NCBI GenBank assembly: GCA_038210135.1
Contig: JBBQWZ010000029.1
Location: 20,260-84,259 of the forward strand
Direction: 5' to 3'
Origin: JBBQWZ01 sp038210135
GTDB taxonomy: Bacteria; Acidobacteriota; Terriglobia; Bryobacterales; Bryobacteraceae
Length of the DNA stretch: 64,000 nucleotides
The notes below the pieces were generated by a model. It searched no databases, was not told where the DNA came from, and worked only from the letters and a program-made list of their open reading frames with translations. Positions 27,180 to 37,300 of the stretch are shown here, piece after piece; the first letter of the stretch is position 1; the number at the start of each line of letters is the position of its first letter. Position numbers and translations under genes: made by a program.

Positions 27180-28609
27180 AGGCGTTTGAGGGCCGGTTCG
27201 CTGTTCCCTTCGACGACCACGAGATCGATGATTCCGGACATCGCGGAAATACGCATCACGACACCCAGGTCAGCGAGCGAATCGACCCGCCAGACAGGTC
27301 CTTTCTTGTCGATATTCACGCCCGCGCCAACGACACCGATTCCCGCCGGAGCTTTTTGAGGGGCGGGTGCCGCAGCCTGCCGAACCGCGCGAGCCCGCGG
27401 AAGCGCAAGACTCGCCGGCTTTCGCGTCGTCATGGCGGTCTTCACTTCGCCGAGCCGCAAAGTTGGACCAGCCAACGGAGCCATGCCCGCTTTTCGCTCG
27501 AGGACCCATCGGGCCAAGGCTTCGAGGCGAGCCGGCGCGGCGTCCACCGGCTGGATTCTGACGATTGTGGAATCGCCGCCGGGAAGTCCCAACTCAAAAA
27601 CAATCGGCGCGGTCGGATCCGCGATCTCGAGCGCCTGCTGAACCTCTTCCAACTGACGAATTGCGCGGCCATTGCAAGAACGCACCACCGCGCCGGTCGG
27701 CAAACCCGCGGCCGCCGCTGGAGAACCCGCCAGCACGCCCATCACGACGACTGGAACCGGCACCATCATATAGGTGCCTTCCTGCCCAATCTCGACCCCG
27801 AGATACGGACGCCGCAGCCTACCTTTGTTTGCCAGAAGATCGTGAATGACCCGTTCGATGTGGGGCGACGCTAACGCAAAGTTCAAATTGCCAAGCGCCA
27901 TGCCCGACTCCGGATCGAGCCCGATTTCTGTGTTGATTCCTACGACCTGGCCGTGAACGTCAATCAACGGTCCGCCGCTGTTGCCGGCCGCGATCACAGC
28001 GTTGGTTTGGAGATAACCAAAAGCGCCGCTGAGGCCTTGTACGGTGCGGTTGCGGCCGCCGATAATTCCGGAACTGACCGAGTAGGGATACAAACCCAAA
28101 GGATTGCCGACGGTATAGACCGGTTCGGCGAGCTGCGCTTCGTCCTTGCGTAATGTCACGGTGCCAAGTTCCGGTCCAGGCGGGGAAGTGAAGCGGAGCA
28201 GCGCGACATCGAACATCGTGTCGGCACCGGCGACCTGCATGACGTACGTTTTTTGATTGATGCTGTGGGCTCGGATGACGCCGGCGGACCGCTGGATCAC
28301 GTGCACATTCGTGACCACGAATTTCTCACCATTCCGCTCGATCACGAAGCCAGAACCCAGGGACATCGTGCCCGTGAGATCGAGCACCCGATCATATGCA
28401 TCGGTCGACGCAATGCCGAACGGACGCTGCATGCCGCTCTCCTCTTCGATTGCAACGGTCACAACCGCCGGGAGAACGCGGTTCAACATGGCCGCGATAT
28501 CGGTCGGAGTCTGGGCGCGAGCGGCGATTGCGAAACCGATGAAGAGAGTCAGTCGCACGGTTTGTTCATTATGCAGCGTGGCGCGTTCCTCCGCAATGAT
28601 GCCGCTCAC
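27131..28609 (-). CDS. HtrA/DegP-like trypsin-fold serine protease with PDZ domain
   Basis: 492 aa. A signal-like segment (LTLFIGFAIAARAQ) precedes a trypsin domain with triad H103 (TNVHVI), D134 (FDVALL) and S211 (AAGNSGGPL). A PDZ domain follows (~265-355, GVLAGSPAAAAGLPTGAVV). The C-terminal ~130 residues form an Ala/Pro-rich linker and a small beta domain not typical of DegP. Acts in the periplasm as protease/chaperone. The start could be the internal GTG before RLTLFIGF instead of ATG 28609. It lies 18 bp after the caspase stop and overlaps the metalloprotease start. Confidence 0.88.
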   Translation of the reverse strand: MSGIIAEERATLHNEQTVRLTLFIGFAIAARAQTPTDIAAMLNRVLPAVVTVAIEEESGMQRPFGIASTDAYDRVLDLTGTMSLGSGFVIERNGEKFVVTNVHVIQRSAGVIRAHSINQKTYVMQVAGADTMFDVALLRFTSPPGPELGTVTLRKDEAQLAEPVYTVGNPLGLYPYSVSSGIIGGRNRTVQGLSGAFGYLQTNAVIAAGNSGGPLIDVHGQVVGINTEIGLDPESGMALGNLNFALASPHIERVIHDLLANKGRLRRPYLGVEIGQEGTYMMVPVPVVVMGVLAGSPAAAAGLPTGAVVRSCNGRAIRQLEEVQQALEIADPTAPIVFELGLPGGDSTIVRIQPVDAAPARLEALARWVLERKAGMAPLAGPTLRLGEVKTAMTTRKPASLALPRARAVRQAAAPAPQKAPAGIGVVGAGVNIDKKGPVWRVDSLADLGVVMRISAMSGIIDLVVVEGNSEPALKRLWLGTKEDIPQRTLLY

Positions 28610-28627
28610 GCCTCTCCTATGGTCAGG

Positions 28628-30841
28628 CTACGGCTTCGGACGCGCCACGAATGTCGTCCTACGAACCGACCAGTTGGAGCCGGCCGGATAGCGGGTCCCG
28701 CGTTCGCCTCCGCAATGGTCGAGTCCCGTTTGTTCGAGGTCGCTGACGTCTAATGGATTCGGCGATGCAAAAACCAGGAACGTATCGATGCCCCAGGGGG
28801 CCTGTGCCGTGTAACAAGCCGCCGTGGAGATTTCTTCGGCGAGCCGCCCTACCAGCTTGTTTGGGCCGTTGACGCTCCGGGGATAAATCGCTGAGATTGC
28901 CGCGCTCGATTCGATCCCAATCACGTACAGATAAAGAGGGTTGTCCAACTGCTTGTTGCGAGCTTCGGGGGTGGTCCTCAAAACCACACAATACCGGTTC
29001 CCTCCCACGGTCGTTGCGCCGTTTGACAGCAGTTGCGAAGGCGAGGCCGAATCGCGCAGGAAAAGGTCGTAGGGCGAAGCGGCGACCTCACCCGCGACAG
29101 CATTAAGATTTCTAAGCTGCTGCGCGCGCGCGACTTTTCTCGCGCCGTTCAGTAACTCCGCCGGAGCCTCACTCCCGGAAGCCCAGCAGCCGCTCAGCGG
29201 CAGGTCGTGATCGCTTGGATCCAGCAGAGCGGCATTGCGGAGCGTCCAACGATACTCGATATGCGCGTCGCGCGTGGCCGAATCTGAAACGCGTCCGGTG
29301 AGCAAATAGGTGGCCTCCGCGCGGCGATCCAGGAGATCCACAAGGAGACTCTCTGCGCGCCGGGCCATGTCCAACTTTTCCAACAGTTCGCGACTCGGCG
29401 GCAGTTCGACGAACAGCCGGCCTGAGGAAGCGAGTTCGCGGCCAAGCGCATGCGGGTCCGGAGTCTTGCCGAGGATTACTGGTGGCGTCTTTTCGTCGAT
29501 CGCGCCCAACTCCCAGCCGCTGCGATCCCAGCGCAAGACGTGCGTTGGCTCCTGCTTGCCCAATGGATCGTCAGACCATCGGGACTCCCCCACGGCGGTC
29601 CTGACGGCTCGAACAAATGCGAGTAGATCGGCCTCGGCCGGGGGCTGGCCCTGGCCGACGTAAAGGGTAACGGTGCTGCCTTTTGGCCAAGTCCAGCGCT
29701 CGAGTTCGACCAGGTCGCCCGTCGCGAGAGACGCTGGATTGCCGGAGATCACCCGGGCGAGGGACTCGGTGAGTGAGGGAGTTCCCGCGATCCTGATGCG
29801 AACATTGCCGCGCGAGAGTTCGCATCCATCGTTCAAGCCGACCGCTAAGCCGGCACCCAACAGGACGTCGCCATTCGGTTCGACGCGAGAGACGGCAACG
29901 GAAAGCCCCCGCTTCTGATCGGCGTTTTGGCCGAATAAGCCTTTCTTCAAGCGATGGTTTCCAGCGGATGTGGGGTGCTGGTCCGCCCCGTTGAGACGCA
30001 GGCTGGCGGTCAGCCGTTGGAAAATATCGGAAAACGATTCGTTGGCTCCCGACGCCTGCAGGGCAGACCGCAAAGCGAGACTGAAGGCTCCATAATATTT
30101 CCCTTGGAATCGAGTCTCGAAGGCTTTCTCCTCAGGCTCCGCCGCCGCAAGGAACAACATGCCCTGGTCGGTCGGGTATGTCTCGGCAAATTCGAGCCGG
30201 TCCGACACAGTGCGGGTGTCTGGAGCGACGTCGCGGGACTTGCCGTTGCTCCCGCGAGACATGCCTCCCGCGTGGCAACTGTCGAAAATCGCAGTCAATT
30301 TGACATCCTTTTCGAGTGCGGCCCGGTACAGGCGCAACAATTCCTTGTTCCTGATATCGGCTGCGCCCGCGGGGGCATCGGCTGCGACGATCGTCTCTTC
30401 GTACTTGTTCGAAGTCGTATTCAGGACACGGGACCCATGCCCGGCGTAGTAGAAGAAGCTGATGTCGTCTTTGGCTGCCTTTTGGATCAGGTGGGCTTTG
30501 AACGTATCGAGGACATTGTTCGCCGACGCGAAGTGCTCGGGGTCCTGGGCGTGATCGAGGTCGCTGAGGACGATGACGTTCTCGGGGCGGAAGCCGTACC
30601 GCGAGATCAACAAAGCACGCATGCTTTCGACGTCGTTCCAGGCGCCATCGAGATCCGAGAAACTCCGCCGCCGAGCCGGGCCGTCGAGTGCGATACGGGG
30701 CACCAGCGGCTTGCCCGCGCTGACGGGAAAGCGGGCTGGGTCGGAAGAGGCGTACTGGTTGATGCCGACGAGCAGGGCGCGTCTTGTTTCGGCTGCCGCG
30801 GGCAGCAGCAACAAGAATAGGCCGAGCAGGAAGGTTTTCAT
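28628..30841 (-). CDS. Exported caspase-like (peptidase C14) protein
   Basis: 737 aa from ATG 30841. The frame extends to 30916, but a promoter sits inside that extension and MKTFLLGLFLLLLPAAA is a clear signal peptide. The caspase fold (20-310) has H135 (FFYYAGHGSRV) and C189 (AIFDSCHAGG), the catalytic dyad of metacaspase/orthocaspase-type enzymes. The C-terminal ~420 residues include a DUF4384-like region (YLYVIGIESSAAISAIYP) and end in a basic tail. No inhibitory or death-fold domain was seen. First gene of caspase-HtrA-metalloprotease; divergent from the CHASE2 operon across 261 bp. Confidence 0.87.
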   Translation of the reverse strand: MKTFLLGLFLLLLPAAAETRRALLVGINQYASSDPARFPVSAGKPLVPRIALDGPARRRSFSDLDGAWNDVESMRALLISRYGFRPENVIVLSDLDHAQDPEHFASANNVLDTFKAHLIQKAAKDDISFFYYAGHGSRVLNTTSNKYEETIVAADAPAGAADIRNKELLRLYRAALEKDVKLTAIFDSCHAGGMSRGSNGKSRDVAPDTRTVSDRLEFAETYPTDQGMLFLAAAEPEEKAFETRFQGKYYGAFSLALRSALQASGANESFSDIFQRLTASLRLNGADQHPTSAGNHRLKKGLFGQNADQKRGLSVAVSRVEPNGDVLLGAGLAVGLNDGCELSRGNVRIRIAGTPSLTESLARVISGNPASLATGDLVELERWTWPKGSTVTLYVGQGQPPAEADLLAFVRAVRTAVGESRWSDDPLGKQEPTHVLRWDRSGWELGAIDEKTPPVILGKTPDPHALGRELASSGRLFVELPPSRELLEKLDMARRAESLLVDLLDRRAEATYLLTGRVSDSATRDAHIEYRWTLRNAALLDPSDHDLPLSGCWASGSEAPAELLNGARKVARAQQLRNLNAVAGEVAASPYDLFLRDSASPSQLLSNGATTVGGNRYCVVLRTTPEARNKQLDNPLYLYVIGIESSAAISAIYPRSVNGPNKLVGRLAEEISTAACYTAQAPWGIDTFLVFASPNPLDVSDLEQTGLDHCGGERGTRYPAGSNWSVRRTTFVARPKP

Positions 30842-30855
30842 ACTTACACTTGGGA

Positions 30856-30883
30856 AGTATATCGACGCGAACGCTTTTGTCAA
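30856..30883 (-). promoter_or_regulatory. Near-consensus promoter of the caspase operon, almost leaderless
   Basis: On the minus strand TTGACA (30883-30878) and TATACT (30861-30856) are separated by 16 bp, matching sigma-70 consensus at 6/6 and 5/6. Transcription would begin about 7 bp downstream, leaving only about 8 nt before ATG 30841, and no Shine-Dalgarno sequence is present. Both facts support the start chosen for the caspase gene. Confidence 0.6.
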
Positions 30884-31077
30884 TCCACGTTTCCTCTCTT
30901 GCCTAACCATTCCCATGGCAGCCAGTCTTGACCTCCGGCGAGGTCTTCAAGAAATTGGAGGAGGTCCCCAGGAATCAGCCTCGCTGGGGAGAGTTTGGCG
31001 GTTCCGATTCGCCAAGCGAAGACTGGTTCGAGGCGCAGCCGGTTCCATTCCACCAATTCATCCGGCCCGCTTGTTCA

Positions 31078-31092
31078 CGCTATGATATAGCG
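31078..31092 (+). promoter_or_regulatory. Palindrome over the likely -10 box of the CHASE2 operon
   Basis: CGCTAT-GAT-ATAGCG is a perfect 6-bp inverted repeat 10 bp before ATG 31103. It contains TATGAT (31081-31086), a good -10 hexamer; no strong -35 was seen. A repressor bound here would block transcription, or the -10 may need an activator. The transcript would again be nearly leaderless. Confidence 0.4.
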
Positions 31093-31102
31093 TCGTGACG
31101 CT

Positions 31103-31885
31103 ATGAAAATCATTTTCCTGGCCCTTGCCGGAGTGCTGTTCGGCGCTGCGCAAACAACCATCGGCGTCGTGACGGACATGCATGGCCGATGGAAGCTGGT
31201 CAAACCGGGGGTCGGTGAGTTGCACGTTGGCTCAACGTTGCCCGCGGGGGCCTGGGTCGCGGCGCAGTCAAGCGGCGAACTTCCTATTTGGGTCGAAATT
31301 TGGGTCGCCGGGGCACCGGCCGTGCGGATCGACTGCGCCGATTTCAAGTCGTGTACCAAACCAGTCGAAGTCAGACCCGCTCCCGGTTTGAGCGAGCGGG
31401 CGCGGGCCGTCTGGGAGGACTTGCGGGCGGTATTCTTCGCTGCGCCGCGCGTTTACGTGCCGGCAATGTCCCGCGGTGGACTGCAAAACGCGATTCTCCA
31501 GTCGGATCCTCATCGGGTAGATTTGACGGCAGCAGAACTGCCGGATGGCGAATTCGTGCTGGAGTTGCGAGCGGTCGATTCGATTGGGCAACCTTCCGCT
31601 AAGGTCGTATGGACAATCAAACGCACCCGCGAACAGGCGGCGCAGTCCGAGTTCCGCGATTCTACATTGCCCGCGGGCCTCTATGAGTTGTCCGCTTCGA
31701 AAGAGGGCTCTTCCAAGCGGCAAGAGGATTGCTGGGTACTCGCGGTGCCGGCGGCGCGGAGCAGTGAATTCATGGCCGCCTTTGAGAATGCGCGCAAGGA
31801 ATTCGCGCTGGCGAAACTTTCCGCGGCGGAGGCCAAGGCGATGGAGCGCGTCTACCTGATAGCGCTTCTCAAGAGGCTGCCCTGA
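31103..31885 (+). CDS. Exported protein of unknown function, partner of CHASE2 gene
   Basis: 260 aa with a signal peptide (MKIIFLALAGVLFGAAQ). Residues ~18-90 are beta-rich with a FecR-like flavour (VGSTLPAGAWVAA) and two cysteines in IDCADFKSC, reminiscent of the N-terminal domain of the 17343-20252 caspase protein. A second beta domain (~120-175) precedes an alpha-helical C-terminus (FENARKEFALAKLSAAEAKA). No family was recognised. First of three overlapping or abutting genes. Confidence 0.7.
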   Translation: MKIIFLALAGVLFGAAQTTIGVVTDMHGRWKLVKPGVGELHVGSTLPAGAWVAAQSSGELPIWVEIWVAGAPAVRIDCADFKSCTKPVEVRPAPGLSERARAVWEDLRAVFFAAPRVYVPAMSRGGLQNAILQSDPHRVDLTAAELPDGEFVLELRAVDSIGQPSAKVVWTIKRTREQAAQSEFRDSTLPAGLYELSASKEGSSKRQEDCWVLAVPAARSSEFMAAFENARKEFALAKLSAAEAKAMERVYLIALLKRLP

Positions 31886-31886
31886 C

Positions 31887-33041
31887 GTGACTCGCGAATC
31901 CTATAAGCAACGGGTCTATCGGGCATGGTGGATCCTGCTTGGAATCCCGTTAGCGACACTGGTTCTTTCCTGGGCCGGTTGGCTCTCGGTCTTCGAAAGT
32001 CTTAATCTCGATACTTGGCAGCGTCTGTTGCCTGAAAAGCCTGCGCAACACGTGGTGATTGTCGGAATCAACGACGCCGAGTTCGAGGACCAGTTCCGCG
32101 GCATGAGCCCGCTCGATACAGACGAACTGGCGAAGCTGTTGACCGCGGTTGCCGCTGGACATCCGGCGGTGATCGGCGTGGATCTGGATACCTCGCTGTC
32201 GCGATGGCGAGAGCACTACAAGAAGTTGGAGCAGAGTCTTCCCGCAGGACATCCACCGATTATCTGGGCGCGCGACGCGCTAATCGAAAACGGCGAGTTT
32301 CATCCTCAAAAGGTGCTCGGCGAGCCGCTCGAATTCGAGGGCACCGGAATCGCCTTGCTGCCGCGCAGTCCGGATCGCGTGGTCCGCGAGTTCCAACGCA
32401 GGTTTCCGATCGGCGGCGGTAAGAGCGCCGATTCGTTTCATTGGGCGATCGTCCGCAAATATTGCGAAGGGAAGTCGCTGCCCAAGGAAACGCACTGTGT
32501 GGAAGAAAAGCCGGGCGCGGAATCGACAGTAGAGATCAACGTCATGCGCCGCCGGCCCGGTCTTGAAGCCGTACCAGCCGAGGTCATCAAGAAGGCGTCC
32601 GCCGGGGAAGGCTGGGCGAACGGTTTACTCGCCGGGAAAATTGTGTTGGTTGGCGGAGCGTTTCGGGCGTCGCGAGACATGCACGCAACGCCCATCGGCG
32701 AGATGTATGGCATCGAGTTGCTTGGTCATGTGATTGAGACTGAGCTGTACAATGGCGGGGCGGTTCACGCGGATCATTTCCTCCTGTTCTTTCTCGACAT
32801 CGGCGCTGGGCTGCTTTTGATTTACATACACTACCGGCTTCCATTGTGGCGGGCCATGCGTTGGAATTTGCTGGCAGTACCGGTACTATCTTTGCTGCTG
32901 AGCCTCGCCGCATTCACCAAGCTTTCCCTGTGGATGAATTTTGTTCCGATGACTCTTGGAATCCTGCTGCACGAGCTTTACGATCACGCCAAACACACGC
33001 GTCACCTCGAAGAGGAGCTGATTTCCCATGAACATGTCTGA
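31887..33041 (+). CDS. Orphan CHASE2-domain membrane sensor
   Basis: 384 aa, GTG start 1 bp after the preceding stop. One N-terminal helix (~15-34) is followed by an extracytoplasmic CHASE2 domain (VVIVGINDAEFEDQF, VIGVDLDTSLSRW, LLAGKIVLVGGAF, then GIELLGHVIETEL) and three C-terminal helices (~290-370). CHASE2 normally feeds a kinase, cyclase or diguanylate cyclase. Here the protein stops about 20 residues after the last helix with a charged tail (HTRHLEEELI), so it has no output domain and must signal through a partner. Its end overlaps the next gene by 14 bp. Confidence 0.85.
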   Translation: MTRESYKQRVYRAWWILLGIPLATLVLSWAGWLSVFESLNLDTWQRLLPEKPAQHVVIVGINDAEFEDQFRGMSPLDTDELAKLLTAVAAGHPAVIGVDLDTSLSRWREHYKKLEQSLPAGHPPIIWARDALIENGEFHPQKVLGEPLEFEGTGIALLPRSPDRVVREFQRRFPIGGGKSADSFHWAIVRKYCEGKSLPKETHCVEEKPGAESTVEINVMRRRPGLEAVPAEVIKKASAGEGWANGLLAGKIVLVGGAFRASRDMHATPIGEMYGIELLGHVIETELYNGGAVHADHFLLFFLDIGAGLLLIYIHYRLPLWRAMRWNLLAVPVLSLLLSLAAFTKLSLWMNFVPMTLGILLHELYDHAKHTRHLEEELISHEHV

Positions 33042-34083
33042 CACATCCCGCAGATCCGTGCTGGGTTGGCCGCTACTGATGGCGGCTGCTGCCCAATCGC
33101 AAGACAACGGAGCCGTAAGCGATGACAAGGCCCTCCGCTTTTGGCGCGAAGGCATCGCGCGCCCAGAGTATCCGCTGCCCGAAGGATTCGGGATCGCGCC
33201 GCAAAGCAAAGTCCCTTCCTACGAGCGCGACCCGATCTTCGTCTATGTGGACAAGACCGGCATGCGCCGCGCCGACAAGCTGGAACCAGACTCGCTGCCG
33301 GATGGCGGCGACGTCACCGCCAATATTCGGATCGTGCATTTTCGGCCATCGCGCGCCGATCGGGAACTTCTTCACAACTTCCCGGCCGCGGCGGTGCGTC
33401 TCGACGTCGGACAACAGAAAACACTCCCGGGGCTTAGCGAAGTCCTCGGCTGGGCTACAATCGCAGGACTCGCCGGGCCCCCCTTACGCAGCAAGAAACT
33501 GGCGTTTACCGATCTCAGCCAATTGGCATTTCGTCCTGCGGCTTCGCAGACGAACTCGCAGAAAATCGTGCTTCCGGACGGGTTGGGCTGGTGCACGCTC
33601 AACGCGTTCGTCAAGAAGAAGGACAGCATGTGGGGATCGCTGCTGGCATCGATCCTTTCCTCCGCTCTCAAAGTTGGCGTCACTTTTGCGCCCGTACTGA
33701 CCATGCCTGCGATCGCCCGCAGTTCGATCTTGCAGCTCGATGAACTGATCGGCCAGATGCATCATCAGGGCGGCGGAGGCGACTTCATCTTCCAGTCGGC
33801 AAACGTGGAATTCTGTTGCACACGAGCCGCGGCCAAGAAGTCCACAGGAGAAGCGGTCCGCCTAAAAAGCGGCACCTACCTCATGGTGCCGCGCGCCCAT
33901 CTTGACGAACTGAGTGGAGCGGCGGCGAAGTTTGAAGTCGATCGCGGTCTACTGGTGCCCAAGGGGACGGATGAATTCGGACTCTATAAAGCGGCGGAGA
34001 ACACCTTGCCAGACATGACCTATCTGGCAGTCGCGGTGAGCGTCTCGCCGCAGGCATTGTGCAAGTGCGCTCCAAAACTGTAG
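33028..34083 (+). CDS. Putative Tat-exported protein of unknown function
   Basis: 351 aa starting within the CHASE2 gene. The N-terminus SRRSVLGWPLLMAAAAQ resembles a twin-arginine signal. The body has a beta-rich part, a segment SLLASILSSALKVGVTFAPV that may be amphipathic or membrane-active, and a Cys pair in VEFCCTRA with a terminal ALCKCAPKL. No family was recognised. Translational overlap with CHASE2 suggests a shared task. Confidence 0.7.
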   Translation: MNMSDTSRRSVLGWPLLMAAAAQSQDNGAVSDDKALRFWREGIARPEYPLPEGFGIAPQSKVPSYERDPIFVYVDKTGMRRADKLEPDSLPDGGDVTANIRIVHFRPSRADRELLHNFPAAAVRLDVGQQKTLPGLSEVLGWATIAGLAGPPLRSKKLAFTDLSQLAFRPAASQTNSQKIVLPDGLGWCTLNAFVKKKDSMWGSLLASILSSALKVGVTFAPVLTMPAIARSSILQLDELIGQMHHQGGGGDFIFQSANVEFCCTRAAAKKSTGEAVRLKSGTYLMVPRAHLDELSGAAAKFEVDRGLLVPKGTDEFGLYKAAENTLPDMTYLAVAVSVSPQALCKCAPKL

Positions 34084-34346
34084 CCGTGCCAATGCCATTT
34101 GAGAGATGGGCGGACGGGTATTTCCTCGCGTTCCTGCTCTCCGCGTCCGCCGCTTTAGGGCGATCCCGTCGAGAAACGCTTGCGAATGTGGCGCGATGGT
34201 TTGCCGCTCGGCTCGCCATGCTTCGCATCGCGAGAACCTGCGGCTCAACGCTGGGGATTCCGGCGAAGGCGGACGCTGATTCCAAGACTCAAAACCGTCG
34301 GCGGCTGTTTCCCATTGCCGTCGTGCGACGGTGGCATGCCCCCGCG

Positions 34347-37300
34347 CTAAGCCGCCGCATGACGGCGAATCTCTGTCAGCACGCCCAGCAACTCGCCGAC
34401 CTGCTCCGACGGGAACACGCCTTCGACCCCCATCGGATTCAAGTCCGTGAACGGCGACTCATATAGCCGCGACGCTTCAATGTATCCTTGCTCGGTCAGG
34501 TGATTCACGATCAGGTCGATGAACTCGATCTGATGACTTGTCGGATTTCTGCCCGCAAGGAAACGATCGAAGGCCCGTTTGGCCGCGTGACGATCCAAAC
34601 CAACCAGTGAGCGAAGGAACAATCCGAATCCGTCGCTTGCCGTTTTGGCCTGTAGTAAATTCTCTGCCGTCCCAATTCCAGACTGAAGCAGCAGCCGCTC
34701 CAATTCCGCGAGGTCGTAAGCCGTCAATGCCTCGTTCTCCCGGACCTTCCGGATCGCCGGATGATCCTCGTGCTCGCGGAGGAACACCCTCACCTTCTCG
34801 CGGAACTTCTCGAACGTCGCCTTTCCAAAACCGGGAAGCTCCGTCTCCTGCTCCACGCCGATCTCATCCGTGAAGTCCGAGTAAACGGGCTGGCGCTTTG
34901 CCCTCTCAATCAGCTTCACCAGCGCGCGGAGTTTCTTGCGAACGTTCTCCAAAATGGGTGTGGTTACGTCCTGCCAGAAGTCATCCGTTTGGATCTCCTG
35001 GATCAACGCCATCTGTTCACGCACCATCGGAATGCTGTCCATCTCCTCCAGCAGCCCGGCGATTTGCTCGACGCTCTTGCGCAAGCGCGAATAAGATGGC
35101 TCCGATCGCAACAGTGCCAGTTGCAGCCGCAGAATTAACAAGTCGAACAACTTCGCTTCAAGGTCCGGATCTGTCAACTCAGTCGGCAGACCAGCCACTT
35201 CGCGCGACAATTCAATCTGCTGTTCCAGTTCAAGCTTTTCCCAAGCCTCTGCCTGCGAATAATGCTCGACATACTTCCGCTTGGGCCGAACAAGGAAGTT
35301 GTTCACGTTCATGGCGGCGACTTCCGCCCTCAGCTTCTCGGCAGTATCGGAGCGCAGTTCTCCCTGTGAATCCGCCCGCTCGTGGCCCGTTCCCTTGTCC
35401 AGTTCCGAGATCAACTCCACGCGACCCGTGAACAGCTTCTTACTCAGAGAATCATCGTTCGATCCAGGAGTCGCATTTGGATTCTGGCTGAAGAATTCCA
35501 GATTCTGGCAGTAGTCGAAGATGTAGAAGAATTCCTTGTGCTTTCCTGGACCGAACAGATTTGGTCGCAGTCGCGTGCCTCTGCCGATCATCTGCCAGAA
35601 CTTCGTTTTCGAGCGGACCAACTTGAAGAACACCAGATTCACAACGTCAGGAATATCGATGCCGGTATCCAGCATGTCCACCGAGATTGCGATCTGCGGC
35701 AGCGTTGACGTTGCCGAAAACGCATCGATCAGGCTCTGCGCATACTCCGTCTTGAAGGTAATGATGCGAGCGAACGCACCCTTGTAATGCGGATAGTTGG
35801 CGTTGAAACGCCTCTCGATAAACTCCGCGTGATCCTGGTTCTTGGCAAAGACGATCGTTTTCCCCAGAACATCGCCGCCGTCTACTTTCAGGCCGCGCGT
35901 CATCAGATGCTCCAGGACCTTGTCCACCGTGTCCTCGTTGAACAGCCACTTATTCACCGCCTGCGCATCCACTTGCGCCGGAATATTGCCATCCTCGTCC
36001 CATTCGAGCTCGTCCCATTTGTCCTTCTCTTCGTCGGAGAGTTCGTCGTAGCGGATGCCCTGACGCTGGAATTTCAGCGGAACAGAAACCGCTTTCGGCG
36101 GCACCAGGAATTCGTCCTTCACCGCGTCTTCGATGTCGTACGCATCCGTCGGCACGCCCGACTCCAGATGGAACAGCTTGTACGTATTCCGATCCACCTC
36201 CTGCCGCGGAGTCGCAGTCAGACCCACCAACATCGAATCGAAGTAATCGAAGATCGCCCCGTACTTCTGATAAATCGATCGGTGCGCCTCATCGATCACG
36301 ATCAGGTCGAAATGCCCCACGCCGAACTTGCGGAGCCCGTCCGCCGACTCGTCGATCAGCCCCATCATGGTCGGGTAGGTGGAAACGTACACCCGGCCCT
36401 CGGTGTTCTTCTCCGTAACCAGATTTACCGGAGCGGACGTCGGAAGGTGCGTCTTGAAGGCGTTCACCGCTTGATTCACCAGCGCCACGCGATCCGCCAG
36501 AAACAGAATCCGCTTCACCCAATTGCAGCGCATCAGCAAATCGCCCAGCGCGATTACGGTGCGAGTCTTGCCCGCTCCCGTAGCCATCACCAGCAGGCAG
36601 CGGCGGTTGTTGTCTTTCTCGAAGGCTTCTGAAATGCGCCGGATCGCTCGCGTCTGATAATAGCGCTCGACAATTTCCGGATTGATCGCGGCGTTCGCCA
36701 GCGGGAGGCGGCTGGCCCGGCGCTGGATCAGCAACTCCAGTTCGCCCTTCTTATAGAAACCCTGGACCATGCGCGGCGGATGGTTGGCGTCATCCCACAT
36801 CCAGTGTTCATAGCCGTTGCTGTAGAAGATCACCGGACGCTGGCCGAACTGCGTTTCTAAACAATCCGCGTAAAGTTTGGCCTGCTGCTGCCCGGCAGTG
36901 GGACTGCGTTTGGTGCGCTTCGCTTCCACCAGTCCCAAAGGCTTGCCGTCGTCGCCCCACAGGACGTAATCTACATAGCCTTTGCCTTGCGCATTGGGCA
37001 TCCCGGCCACTTCATACTCGCGATCGCGCGCCTGATCCAGAGCCCAGCCCGCCTCTTTCAGCATCAGGTCGATGAAGAAATCGCGAGTTTCGGCTTCGGA
37101 GTAATCGTGCGTGTCTGGCTGCTTCTCGTTCTGCTTTCTGGCTTCCGCAACTTCGGCGCGCAGGCGTTCCAGCTCCGCCGTGAGGGTGGCTTCGAGCGTG
37201 CCGAACTCCACCAGCTTGGCGTCGCGCGCCGAGAGTTCTTCCGCAAGTTTCTGGATTTGCGCGGCGGTCTGCGCGGAAACGGGTGCGGTCTTCGGTAGTG

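Noticed and set aside
28628..30841. Caspase as a cytoplasmic abortive-infection effector
   Set aside because: A clear signal peptide and neighbours that are all exported argue for envelope location.
34084..34346. Open frames between the Tat-type protein and hsdR as a possible gene fragment
   Set aside because: No motif, no start with a ribosome-binding site, and composition like a frame shadow.
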